Assembly: GCA_036139795.1 (NCBI GenBank) | Contig: JAYZYX010000038.1 | Coordinates: forward strand, 43,030-107,029 | DNA from: Donghicola sp036139795 | GTDB lineage: Bacteria > Pseudomonadota > Alphaproteobacteria > Rhodobacterales > Rhodobacteraceae | Length of the DNA stretch: 64,000 nt | Direction of reading: 5' to 3' | Part shown: positions 42,300-51,400 of the stretch, in pieces | Position numbering within the stretch: the first letter of the stretch is position 1 | Layout of the letters: each line of letters begins with the position of its first letter | Translations under genes and position numbers: made by a program | The notes under the pieces: model-generated | The model's input: only the letters and a program-made list of their open reading frames with translations | The model's database searches: none | What the model was told of the DNA's origin: nothing

Positions 42300-42329
42300 A
42301 AGTTTGAGGGCAGCACTGGGCTGCCCTCA
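42300..42329 (-). terminator. Intrinsic terminator after beta-barrel gene 2
   Basis: Read on the minus strand, TGAGGGCAG and CTGCCCTCA pair over a seven-base loop, followed by AAACTTTTGC, nine bases after the stop codon of the gene at 42338. Confidence 0.7.
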
Positions 42330-42337
42330 GAAACCGG

Positions 42338-42940
42338 TCAGAACCGGAAGGATGCTCTCAGTTGGGTCGAGGTCGCCCCTAGCTTGATGGGGTTTTCGTC
42401 GCCAAAGGCACGATAGTCGTGGCGGCTGACCTCAAGGCCGATGGTCAGACCTTCGGTGACAAAGGCCTCGACCCCGCCACCGTAAAAGCCGCCGCCGCTG
42501 GTGTTGCCGTTGTCCAGTGCGGCGCGGCCGATGCCAGTGGTGACATAGGTCATCGCGCCACCCAGATCCAAGCCGCCGCGCACCTTCAGCATGCTGATGG
42601 AACTAAGCTTGGCCACATCATCCAGATTGACGTCTGTGGGGGTATGCTCGACCGAGGCACCCAGCACGTAGTCCCCGAAATCCCGATCCACGCCGACGTG
42701 AAAGCCCATTGCGGGGCCTTCGCCCGACAGTTGGGGATCATCGCTGGTCTCGCCGACAACGCCGCCAGCGCTGTAGCCTAGATAGACGCCGGTCCAATCA
42801 GGCGACTGGGGTTCGGGCAGCGGTGCGGGGGCGGGAGGGGCCACGTAAACGGGCGCTTCTACGGTACGTTGCAGTCCACCTGCAGAGGCCGCACTGGCCA
42901 GCAGGATGGCTGCAAGAGCAGTCATCGCTTGATAATACAT
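42338..42940 (-). CDS. Small outer-membrane beta-barrel protein 2
   Basis: 200 residues with a signal peptide (MYYQAMTALAAILLASAASAG), a Pro/Ala-rich linker (APVYVAPPAPAPLPEPQ), then the barrel: DWTGVYLGYSAGG, VDRDFGDYVLGASVEHT, LKVRGGLDLGGAMTYVTTGIGRA, FYGGGVEAFV and the terminal QLRASFRF. Clearly paralogous to the genes on either side, sharing WTGVY, RGGLDLG and the final aromatic strand. Probably an outer-membrane porin-like or structural protein. Confidence 0.83.
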   Translation of the reverse strand: MYYQAMTALAAILLASAASAGGLQRTVEAPVYVAPPAPAPLPEPQSPDWTGVYLGYSAGGVVGETSDDPQLSGEGPAMGFHVGVDRDFGDYVLGASVEHTPTDVNLDDVAKLSSISMLKVRGGLDLGGAMTYVTTGIGRAALDNGNTSGGGFYGGGVEAFVTEGLTIGLEVSRHDYRAFGDENPIKLGATSTQLRASFRF

Positions 42941-43231
42941 TTCTTACCTTTCCTACCTACAATCTGTTCGCCTCTGCGTGCGATACCCGTTTAGGTTGCA
43001 AGTAATGGTCCGGTAATGCAATCTGTCGCTGATTCACGGAGTGGTAGTGCGTGGCGGAATCGTCACGCTTGTCTTCAGTCGGCTTGGTTTGGAAGATCGT
43101 GAATCTCTTTGTATAGTATTGTTTTCGTTAGTAATTTTTGGGCCGCGGACGCTTGGGAGAGCAATTCGAATTATCCGAGCTTTTCCGTTCTGACGAGTGC
43201 TGCCGGTACGGTGGCGTCCGCGCGTCCGCCC
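42941..43231. other. Intergenic gap between beta-barrel genes 2 and 3
   Basis: AT-rich, without a convincing gene. Together with the following terminator it separates independently expressed paralogues, and it should carry the promoter of the gene starting at 42940. Confidence 0.4.
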
Positions 43232-43261
43232 AAAAAAGAAGAGAGCCCGCTTGGGACGGGC
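43232..43261 (-). terminator. Intrinsic terminator after beta-barrel gene 3
   Basis: On the minus strand GCCCG and CGGGC pair over the loop TCCCAAG, followed by TCTCTTCTTTTTT, about 55 bases past the stop of the gene at 43317. Confidence 0.75.
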
Positions 43262-43316
43262 CCCCTTCCACCGAGGAACAGAGGATACTGGTAACGACTC
43301 GGTAAACGCGGACTTG

Positions 43317-43913
43317 TTAGAAGCGGTAAGATGCGCGCAGCTGGGCGGTGGTCGCATCAAGGTCGGTGTTGGTGTCGTTAAAGTCGGTGAACGTATGCTC
43401 AAGGACTTCGGCACCCACGGTTACGTTGTCGGTGACCTTGTGTTCATAGCCCAGACCGTAAAAGCCGCCGTCGCTGGTCCCTAGGTTTTCCGCCGTGGCG
43501 CGAGCGGCACCGCCGGTCACGTAGGCCAGACCGTTGCCCAGATCCAGACCAGCGCGGGCCTTGAGGCGGGTGATGCTTTCTAGGGTGTCGGCGCTGTCCA
43601 GCTTGATCTCGCCCGCGTCATATTCCACGGCGCCACCAAGGACGAACTGGCCAAAGTCATAGTCGTAACCAAGGTGCGCACCGCCGAGGCCGCCCTGACC
43701 GTCCAGATCATTGGTGCCATCGGTAACGACATCACCGCCGCCATATTGCAGACCGCCGTATACGCCGGTCCAGTTGCCGTCCAGACGCGCGGGCGCGGGG
43801 GCGGGTGCTGCGACGGGCTGCTCGATCACCGGAGCGGACAGGTTGCCCGCGAAGGCAGGTACAGCCAGCGCCATAAGGGTTGCCGAGGTAAGGGCTACAG
43901 TCTTGATCGCCAT
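43317..43913 (-). CDS. Small outer-membrane beta-barrel protein 3
   Basis: 198 residues from ATG 43913, chosen over an upstream in-frame start at 43967 because it gives the signal peptide MAIKTVALTSATLMALAVPAFAG. A Pro/Ala linker precedes the barrel: NWTGVYGGLQYGGG, YDYDFGQFVLGGAVEYD, LKARAGLDLGNGLAYVTGGAARA, FYGLGYEHKV, TVGAEVLEHTF and the terminal QLRASYRF. It is the third member of the paralogous set. Confidence 0.83.
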   Translation of the reverse strand: MAIKTVALTSATLMALAVPAFAGNLSAPVIEQPVAAPAPAPARLDGNWTGVYGGLQYGGGDVVTDGTNDLDGQGGLGGAHLGYDYDFGQFVLGGAVEYDAGEIKLDSADTLESITRLKARAGLDLGNGLAYVTGGAARATAENLGTSDGGFYGLGYEHKVTDNVTVGAEVLEHTFTDFNDTNTDLDATTAQLRASYRF

Positions 43914-44302
43914 GATACGAACCTTTCTGCTATTCGTAAAAATGCACTCGTGTGTGCTGCGGGACATAGCTGGGGTCGGCTAAGCGCTTATGCAATCACG
44001 GGAAATTCACATCTTAGGCCCGAGGATGTGAACGATCCGGCCCCCTTTGCAGGGACCTGTGGTGCAAGGGCAACGCTTTCGGATTAGTCCCTTGGTGTCA
44101 GGGGGTTAGGCTGCGCGGGAACCTGCTGGAACGGGGCGGGAATGCCGCCGATGACGCCAGAGGGCCGAAATCCGGTGCAAAGAAAAACCGTCGCTCTGCC
44201 CAGATACACAGGCTGCACCCATCATCGGCAATTGCGTAGTTGTATGATGACTGTGCATAGTCTGCTTGACCCGCTTCCTAATTCCGGCGCAAGCCCGTTC
44301 AT
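43914..44302. other. Intergenic gap between divergent beta-barrel 3 and DMT transporter genes
   Basis: 389 bases that should hold two divergent promoters. Small reading frames are present on the plus strand but lack family features or convincing ribosome-binding sites. I see no RNA gene or strong repeat. Confidence 0.4.
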
Positions 44303-45232
44303 ATGCCCTACGATACCTATCAGCCGATCAAGGCCATTACACTGAAACTGCTGTCTGTGGTCGCCTTCATGTCGATGGCCTCGCTGATCAAGGCGACGGC
44401 GGATGATGTGCCGACGGGCGAGGCGGTGTTCTTCCGGTCCTTCTTCGCGATGCCGATCCTGTTCACCTGGTTGGGCTGGCGCGGCGAGCTGCGCACCGGC
44501 CTGAAGGTCAAAGCGCCCTTTGGCCATGTGATCCGCGGCTTTGTCGGGGCCAGTGCGATGGGGATGAACTTTATCGCGCTGGGGCTGCTGCCCTTGCCCG
44601 AGGTCACGGCGATCGGCTTTGCCGCGCCGCTGATGACCGTGGGACTGGCCGCCGTCATGCTGAAAGAGCGTGTCGGCCCGTTCCGCCTGTCTATGGTCGC
44701 GCTGGGGCTTGTGGGGGTGATGATCGTTCTATGGCCCCGTCTGACCCTTGAGGGGGCCAGCGCAGGGGCAACCTTGGGCGCGGTGCTGGTGCTGGGGTCG
44801 GCAGGCTGCCGTGCGTTGGCGCAAATCCAGATACGCAATTTGGTGAAAATCGATGAGCCAAGCGCAGTTGTTTTCTGGTTCACCATGACAACAACTATTC
44901 TGTCGCTGTTCACTATCCCTTTTGGCTGGGTGATGCCTGAAGGACAGGTTTTGCTATTTTTGATCCTTGCGGGTTTGCTTGGAGGTATGGGCCAAATCCT
45001 GATGACCTCGGCGTATCGGTATGCGGGCGCGGCCGTGGTTGCGCCATTCGACTATAGCTCGATGCTGTTTGCCTTGGCTGTGGGTTACATCTTCTTTGCA
45101 GAAATACCCACTGCATCCATGTTGATCGGGGCTGCGGTGGTGATTGCGGCGGGTGCATTAATCATCTGGCGTGAGCATGTTTTGGGTCTGAAACGCGGAA
45201 AAGCACGTTCAGGAGTGACGCCGCAGGGTTAA
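44303..45232 (+). CDS. DMT superfamily (EamA) transporter
   Basis: 309 residues with about ten hydrophobic segments in two EamA repeats. The first contains EAVFFRSFFAMPIL and LPEVTAIGFAAPLMTVGLAAVMLKERVGPFR; the second contains PSAVVFWFTM and YAGAAVVAPFDYSSMLFALAVGYIFFAEIPTASMLIGAAVVIAAG. EamA proteins export or import small metabolites; the substrate cannot be inferred. The ATG at 44303 gives a short cytoplasmic start before the first helix. Confidence 0.88.
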   Translation: MPYDTYQPIKAITLKLLSVVAFMSMASLIKATADDVPTGEAVFFRSFFAMPILFTWLGWRGELRTGLKVKAPFGHVIRGFVGASAMGMNFIALGLLPLPEVTAIGFAAPLMTVGLAAVMLKERVGPFRLSMVALGLVGVMIVLWPRLTLEGASAGATLGAVLVLGSAGCRALAQIQIRNLVKIDEPSAVVFWFTMTTTILSLFTIPFGWVMPEGQVLLFLILAGLLGGMGQILMTSAYRYAGAAVVAPFDYSSMLFALAVGYIFFAEIPTASMLIGAAVVIAAGALIIWREHVLGLKRGKARSGVTPQG

Positions 45233-45731
45233 TTTCACCTAAAGGTTGTGCCTGAGGGTGCCCCGCGAAAGATGTCAGAAATATTTTCACATTTTTTCAC
45301 AAGATTCGAATCCATGTTGAATCACGTCTCACGAGTTGTTCAAAAACCGTGACTTACTATTTTGCAATTACGCAAATACAACTTTTAGCCAGTCGCCAAC
45401 CCCTATGATCGTGGTTTCTGCAAATAGGGTTAAGCATTAATGCGACCTGTGGATAAAATCCTTAAAAACATGATCAGAATCGCGTGATTCCCAACAAAAC
45501 AACACAAAAGTACGTATCCAAATTGTGCCGTTCATAGGGAGATTGATGTGTCCCATTGGGGATAAAATTGTAATATCTAATCCCCATTCGATGTGTCAGA
45601 CTGATCTCATCGGTTTGGTAAGCCAGTTTTCGTTTTCCCACATCCACACCTAATGACGTGGCTAACAATTCTCTCAGATGCAGCGTTCATCACTAAGGAT
45701 AGTTAGCAAAACCAATATAGAGGGATTCAGA
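45233..45731. other. AT-rich regulatory gap upstream of the response regulator
   Basis: About 500 bases, clearly more AT-rich than the rest of the window. It contains the inverted repeat TGGGGAT...ATCCCCA (45557-45563 and 45580-45586) enclosed by two direct GATGTGTC repeats (45545-45552 and 45590-45597). A 64-codon minus-strand frame (45474-45668) has no supporting features. A regulatory region or small RNA is possible; nothing is proven. Confidence 0.4.
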
Positions 45732-46352
45732 ATGCGTGTTCTTATCGCTGACGATCACGAACTGCTCCGCGACACGCTGGAGCTTTATCTGAAGCAAGAA
45801 GGCAATATCGAAACTGCTGTTGCCGCTGATCTGGATGGCGCTGTCCGTCTGATCAACAATGAGGGACCTTTCGATCTGGTCCTGCTGGACTTTAACATGC
45901 CCGGCATGAATGGCCTTGAAGGTCTGCGTAGTGTCCAAGAGATGCACGGTGGCCAGCGCGTCGCCCTGATCTCTGGCGTTGCAACCCGCGATATCGCGGA
46001 GCAGGCGCTGGCATCGAACGCCGCCGGTTTCCTGCCGAAAAGCCTGTCGGCCCGCAGCCTGATCAACGCCGTGCGTTTTATGGCCATGGGCGAGCAGTAT
46101 GCTCCGCTGGAATTCATGTCCGGTGCGCAGGAAGACGACAAGTCCAACCACCCGCTGGCCAGCCAGCTTTCGCGCCGCGAGATGCAGGTGCTGGAAGGTC
46201 TGAGCCTTGGCAAATCGAACAAAGAAATCGCCCGCGACTTAGACGTGCGTGAGCCCACCGTGAAGCTGCACGTGAAGACGCTGTACCGCAAAATCGGCGT
46301 TCATAATCGTACGCAAGCTGCACTAGTCGCGAAAGAAGCCGGTCTTTTCTAA
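45732..46352 (+). CDS. LuxR-family (NarL-type) response regulator
   Basis: 206 residues from ATG 45732; in-frame upstream codons exist but the receiver domain starts right here (MRVLIADDHELLRD). The phospho-acceptor is D53 (LVLLDFNMPGMNGLE). The C-terminal helix-turn-helix domain covers about 145-206 (LSRREMQVLEGLSLGKSNKEIARDLDVREPTVKLHVKTLYRKIGVHNRTQA). It is an orphan: no histidine kinase adjoins it. It sits between a long AT-rich leader and a hairpin (GGCCCG...CGGGCC, 46353-46373). Confidence 0.92.
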   Translation: MRVLIADDHELLRDTLELYLKQEGNIETAVAADLDGAVRLINNEGPFDLVLLDFNMPGMNGLEGLRSVQEMHGGQRVALISGVATRDIAEQALASNAAGFLPKSLSARSLINAVRFMAMGEQYAPLEFMSGAQEDDKSNHPLASQLSRREMQVLEGLSLGKSNKEIARDLDVREPTVKLHVKTLYRKIGVHNRTQAALVAKEAGLF

Positions 46353-46687
46353 GGCCCGCTTGTCCGACGGGCCCCCAAAGAGGTCCGCGGCGAAGAGAAC
46401 ACGTCATTCATCCCTGAAGGGGTGTGTGAAATGGGCACGAGGTTGGTGCCCGCCATTGGATGTGGTCGATAAGGCAGGCCGGATCATCGCGGATTTGGAT
46501 ATTCGCAAGCTCCGCCTGTCTTTTCGGATCATCAGATGGCCCCCCAAGCGGGCAAAGTTCCGCAAAACAACCGGGTTTACCTAATCTACCAGCTTACACC
46601 TGCGGATTTCTGCCGTCGCATGAAGATGACCCATGCATGCGGAATTTCGATGGTCTAACGTTGCCTTGTGCACTAGGTGTTAAGGCG
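46353..46687. other. Gap between response regulator and tamA
   Basis: It begins with a hairpin GGCCCG/CGGGCC (46353-46373) that lacks a T-run. The tamA frame stays open upstream to 46460, but the signal peptide places the real start at 46688, leaving this stretch as leader and promoter. No other gene is seen. Confidence 0.4.
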
Positions 46688-48454
46688 ATGTTCAGAACTC
46701 TATTTCTCTCACTCATTAGCGCCTCGGCACTGGCGGGTTCCGCCGCCGCCCTTGAGGTGAATGTCGTGTTGGACGGGGGCGATGACGCCCTGAAAGCACG
46801 CCTTGAAAACGCCTCGCGCCTTGCTGCTGCCGATGAGACCGGCACAGCGACCTCTCAGGACTATGCCGCTGCCGCGCTGGCGGAATACAGCATTATGGTC
46901 GGTGTGCTGTACGAAGAGGGCTATTACGGCCCGAAGGTGAATGTCCTGCTGGACGGGACCGAGGCGGTTGACCTTGATCCCTTTGAATTGCCTGAGAAAT
47001 TCTCAAAGGCTGTGGTGCGGGTCCAGACGGGGCCGGTGTTTACCTTTGGCAAGGCCACCATTGCACCCGTGGCCCCCCAGACCACGCTGCCTGAAGGGTT
47101 TGCAACGGGGCAGAAGGCGCAGCTGGACGTGATCCGCAGCACGGGCCAAGAGGTGGTCAGCGGCTGGCAGGACATCGGCTATGCCAAGGCCGATCTGACA
47201 GACCAGACCATCGTGGCCGATCACCCGAACAAGACGCTGGATGTGGATCTTGGGGTGACCACCGGGCCTTTGCTGACCTTTGGCAAGCTGGTCATCAGCG
47301 GCAACCGCAATGTGCGCGAAGAGCGGATCAAGGCCATCGCCGGTCTGCCACGCAGTGCGGTCTATGATCCCGATATTCTTCAGCAAGCCGCCACCCGTTT
47401 GCGGGATACGGGCGCGTTCCGGTCGGTCTCGATGCGGCTGGCCGATGAGATTAGCGAAGATGACAAGATCAACGTGGAACTGCGGGTCTCTGAGGCCAAG
47501 CCGCGCCGCTTTGGTTTCGGGGCCGAGCTGATCTCGCAGGAGGGGTTGGAACTGTCGGGCTTCTGGATGCACCGGAATATTCTGGGCGGCGCGGAAAAGC
47601 TGCGGCTGGACTTTGCGGTTGGCGGCATTGGCGGGGTGACAGGTGGTGAGGATACCATGCTGAAAACCCGCTTTGAGCGTCCCGCCACCTTTGACGCCCG
47701 CAACACCCTGTTCGCGCAGACCTTGCTAGAGCGCCAGAACGAGCCGGACTATATCTCGGACCAGTTCCGCGCCGATCTGGGGATCACCCGTTGGGCCAGT
47801 GAATATCTGGATGTGGAATACGGCATTGCCTACCGCCGTGCGCGCATCATCGACGGTGGCAGTGAAAGCTATTTCAGCCAGCTTCTGTTCCCGATCAACG
47901 CCACCTACGACAAGCGCGAAGGGGGTGCCTCGGCCACGGGGGGATACTACCTGAAGGGCGAAGTGATGCCTTTCATCGGTCTGAACGACACGGCCAGCGG
48001 CACGCGCAGCACGATGGATGCGCGGACCTATCTTAGCCTTGGGGAAAGCACCGTTGTTGCCCTACGCGGCCAGTTGGGCGCGATCGAAGGGGCCAAGGTG
48101 CAGAACCTTCCGGCGGACTTCCAGTTCTATTCAGGCGGTGGCGGCACAGTGCGCGGGCAACGCTATCGTTCGCTGGGCTATGGCGACGGGGGCGGCGCGA
48201 CCTTCCTTGGCGCCTCGGCCGAGGTGCGGCAGGGCTTTGGCGGATCGCTGGGGGCGGTGGCCTTTGTGGACTATGGCTATATCGGGGCCGAGCCGAGCGT
48301 GACGATGGATGGCAGTGATCATGCGGGCGGCGGTCTGGGGCTGCGCTATGAAACGCCGATCGGCCCGCTGCGGCTGGATGTGGCAACGCCGCTGTCCGGT
48401 GACAGCGTCTTTGGCAAACTGGAAATCTATATCGGGATCGGACAGGCATTTTGA
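46688..48454 (+). CDS. tamA: Outer-membrane assembly factor TamA (Omp85 family)
   Basis: 588 residues from ATG 46688, which opens the signal peptide MFRTLFLSLISASALAGSAAA; the frame is open further upstream but would lack a signal. N-terminal POTRA-type domains (...GNRNVREERIKAIAGLPRSAVYDPDILQQAATRLRDTGAFRSV) are followed by a C-terminal surface-antigen barrel (GGGTVRGQRYRSLG; GLRYETPIGPLRLDVATPL; final GIGQAF). TamA works with TamB in inserting outer-membrane proteins and in envelope lipid homeostasis. Its stop overlaps the tamB start. Confidence 0.92.
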   Translation: MFRTLFLSLISASALAGSAAALEVNVVLDGGDDALKARLENASRLAAADETGTATSQDYAAAALAEYSIMVGVLYEEGYYGPKVNVLLDGTEAVDLDPFELPEKFSKAVVRVQTGPVFTFGKATIAPVAPQTTLPEGFATGQKAQLDVIRSTGQEVVSGWQDIGYAKADLTDQTIVADHPNKTLDVDLGVTTGPLLTFGKLVISGNRNVREERIKAIAGLPRSAVYDPDILQQAATRLRDTGAFRSVSMRLADEISEDDKINVELRVSEAKPRRFGFGAELISQEGLELSGFWMHRNILGGAEKLRLDFAVGGIGGVTGGEDTMLKTRFERPATFDARNTLFAQTLLERQNEPDYISDQFRADLGITRWASEYLDVEYGIAYRRARIIDGGSESYFSQLLFPINATYDKREGGASATGGYYLKGEVMPFIGLNDTASGTRSTMDARTYLSLGESTVVALRGQLGAIEGAKVQNLPADFQFYSGGGGTVRGQRYRSLGYGDGGGATFLGASAEVRQGFGGSLGAVAFVDYGYIGAEPSVTMDGSDHAGGGLGLRYETPIGPLRLDVATPLSGDSVFGKLEIYIGIGQAF

Positions 48455-51400
48455 GACGGTGGATTGCGACAGCTCTCATTGCGCTGACCCCTCTGGCGGG
48501 CGCGGCGCAGGATGACGACGGACAGGGCTATCTGGAGCGTCTGCTGCAGGACACTTTGTCAGGAGCGGGCCGTGAAGTGCGGATCGAAGGGTTCCGCGGG
48601 GCGCTGTCCAGCCGCGCGACCATTGACCGGCTGACCATCGCGGATGCCAACGGGGTCTGGCTGGACGCCGAAGGGCTGGCGCTGGACTGGAGCCGCGCGG
48701 CCCTGCTGCGCGGACGGGTCGAGGTGAATGAACTGTCCGCCGAAAGCCTGAAGATGCCGCGTAAGCCGGTCTCTGACGCGGTGGATGTGCCTGCGCCCGA
48801 GGCGACGGCCTTTACCCTGCCTGATCTGCCGGTCTCGGTGAATGTCGAAGAGTTGTCTGTTGCGCGGGCCGAGTTGGGCGCGGATGTGATCGGTCAGGAT
48901 GCCGTGCTGTCCTTGTCGGGGCGGGCGCAACTGGCCAACGGCGCGGGCGTGGTCGCTTTGGAGGCGGGGCGTCAGGATAAGGCGGGGCAGTTCACGGTTG
49001 ATCTGGCTTATGATCCCGATGCGAACACGGCGGCCATCAATATCCAGACGCAGGAGCCCGATGACGGGATCATCGCGGGGCTGATCGCTCTGCCCGACCG
49101 CCCCAGCATTGATCTAAGCGTTGCGGGCACGGGGCCTGCGGACAATCTGACGGTGGATGTGGCGGTCAAGACCGACGCGGCCTTGCGGCTTGGTGGTCAG
49201 GTGACCCTGCGCGGCACGGCTCTGGATGTGGATTTGGGCGGCGACCTGCGGGCGCTGCTGGATGAGCGCTATCACCCCTTGGTGGGCGATGACGCGCAGG
49301 TCAAAGCCTCGGCCGCGAAGGCGGATGACGGTACGCTGACCCTCAGCGATCTGGATGTGCAGGCGCGGGCAGTGGATTTGCAGGGGCATGCGGTGATCGC
49401 GCCCTCTGGCTTGCCGACCGAGATTGCCTTGAAAGGCAGCTTGCAAGACCCCGATGGTGTGCCGCTGGAGCTTGCGCCCGATGTGACCATTGCCTCGGCG
49501 CGGATTGATCTGGGCCACGATGCGGCAGCGGGCCCCGATTGGAAGGGGCAGGTGGTGCTGGAAGGGGTCTCGCAGGCGGCTGTGGAACTGGGCCAAGTGA
49601 CCCTGAACGGTAGCGGGCAGATTGTGCCCGATAGCGAAGACAGCCCGCAGCAGGTCTCGGCCCGGTTTGATTTTCTGACCGACGCGTTGCAGATGACCGA
49701 TCCGGCGGTGCAGGCCCTGTTGGGGCCGCAGGTGCAGGGCGGAGTTGATTTGCTGGCGGTGGAGGGTCAGCCCTTGGCCCTGCGTGATCTGGTGATTACG
49801 GCGCGGGCCTTTACGGCCTCGGGTCGGGCAGATGTGGACGGGCTGGAGTCCGGCTATGCCACCACCCTTGATCTGGCCGTGGACGTTAGTGATCTGGAGG
49901 CCGCGCGGGCGGCGTCCGGTCTGGAACTGGGCGGGTCGGCCAATGTGGCGGTTGCGGGCAGCGTGACGCCTTTGTCCGGCGCGTTTGATCTGCGTGTGAC
50001 AGGTCAGACCCGCGATTTGCAGACTGGTCAGCAGATGCTGGATGGTCTGGCAGGTGGCACGGGTGATCTGTCGCTGGCGGCCCGCCGCGATGAGACCGGC
50101 ATCACGATTGAGACGCTGGATCTGAATACCGAAGGTCTGCGCATGATCGCCAAAGGCACCGTGGGCAGTGCCGAGACCAACATCGACTTTGATGCTTTGG
50201 TGAAAGATCTGGCGCGGCTAGGGCCGGATGGGGCCGGTCGGGCGACTTTGACCGGTAGCGCGGCCTTGAACGGCACGGTGGTGAACCAGATCAAGGTTCT
50301 AGCCAATCTGTCGGGCTTCAACGGTGTTCGCGTGCCGTTGGGCGATCAGACCCTGAGCCTGTCTGAAGGCCGCATTGATGCGGAAATCGGTCAGGGGCGT
50401 TGGACTGTGGATACCGCTTTGGCGGGTGTGCGCCATGCGCTGGGTCAGTTGAACCAAGGGGATATTCGCGGGCGCGGCACCTATGCGCAAAGCGAGACTG
50501 GCGCGGTGACCGCCCTGAAGGGTGATCTGTCTGCCGAACTGCAAGGCGCGCAGCCTGCGGATGCGGATTTGGCGCGGGCTTTGGGGCCGAACGTCAGCCT
50601 TGTGACTCGTGTGGATTATACCGAAGGCCAGCCCCTGGTGCTGGACCCTCTGTCGCTGACGGGGGATGGCTATGGTCTAAGCGGCGCGGTCAGTGCTGAT
50701 CTGGAGGCGCAGGTCGCCGATGTGGACCTGAGTGCGAATGTGAAGGACGCGGGACGGTTCTCGGGCCTTGCGGGGCGCAGCCTTTCGGGCGCGGCGGATG
50801 TTTCGATCAAGGGGACCTTGGGCGCGACGCAGATGGATGTGGTTGTGACCGCGACGGGTCGCGGGTTGGATGTCAGCGATCCCCACGCGAATGGCCTGTT
50901 GCAGGGCAGTCTTGATCTGGACGGGCATATTCTGCGCGATGGGGATGTGTTCACCATCGACCGGCTGACTGTCGCGGGCGGCAACCTAAGCGCCAAAGCC
51001 AGCGGAACCGTATCAGCAGATGCGCGGGATGTAACCGCCGAGGTGCGGGTCAGTGACCTGTCCCGTCTGGTGGAACAGTTCCCCGGCGCGGTCAGTGGGA
51101 CGGCGCGGATTGGCGGCAGCGGATCGACCACCACAGTGGATGTGAACGTAAACGGTCCTGCGGGGATGACGGCCAAGGTGGGCGGCAGCATTGATGGGGC
51201 GACCCTTGATCTGACGGCTACGGGGCAACTGCCCTTGGGACTGGCCAATCCGATGATCGCGCCGCGGCAGGTGTCTGGCGTGGCCAATCTTGATCTGGCG
51301 ATCCGGGGGCCTGCGGGTCTGGATGCGGTCAGCGGGACGGTGCGCGTGGCGGACGGGTTGTTCTCTGAACCGCTGGTCGGGATCAGCCTGAAAGAGATCA

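Noticed and set aside
45474..45668. 64-codon minus-strand frame in the AT-rich gap
   Set aside because: No ribosome-binding site, no motif, and stop-poor stretches of this size are expected by chance.
46353..46373. GGCCCG/CGGGCC hairpin after the response regulator as a terminator
   Set aside because: No T-run follows and the stem is six bases; recorded only as part of the intergenic gap.
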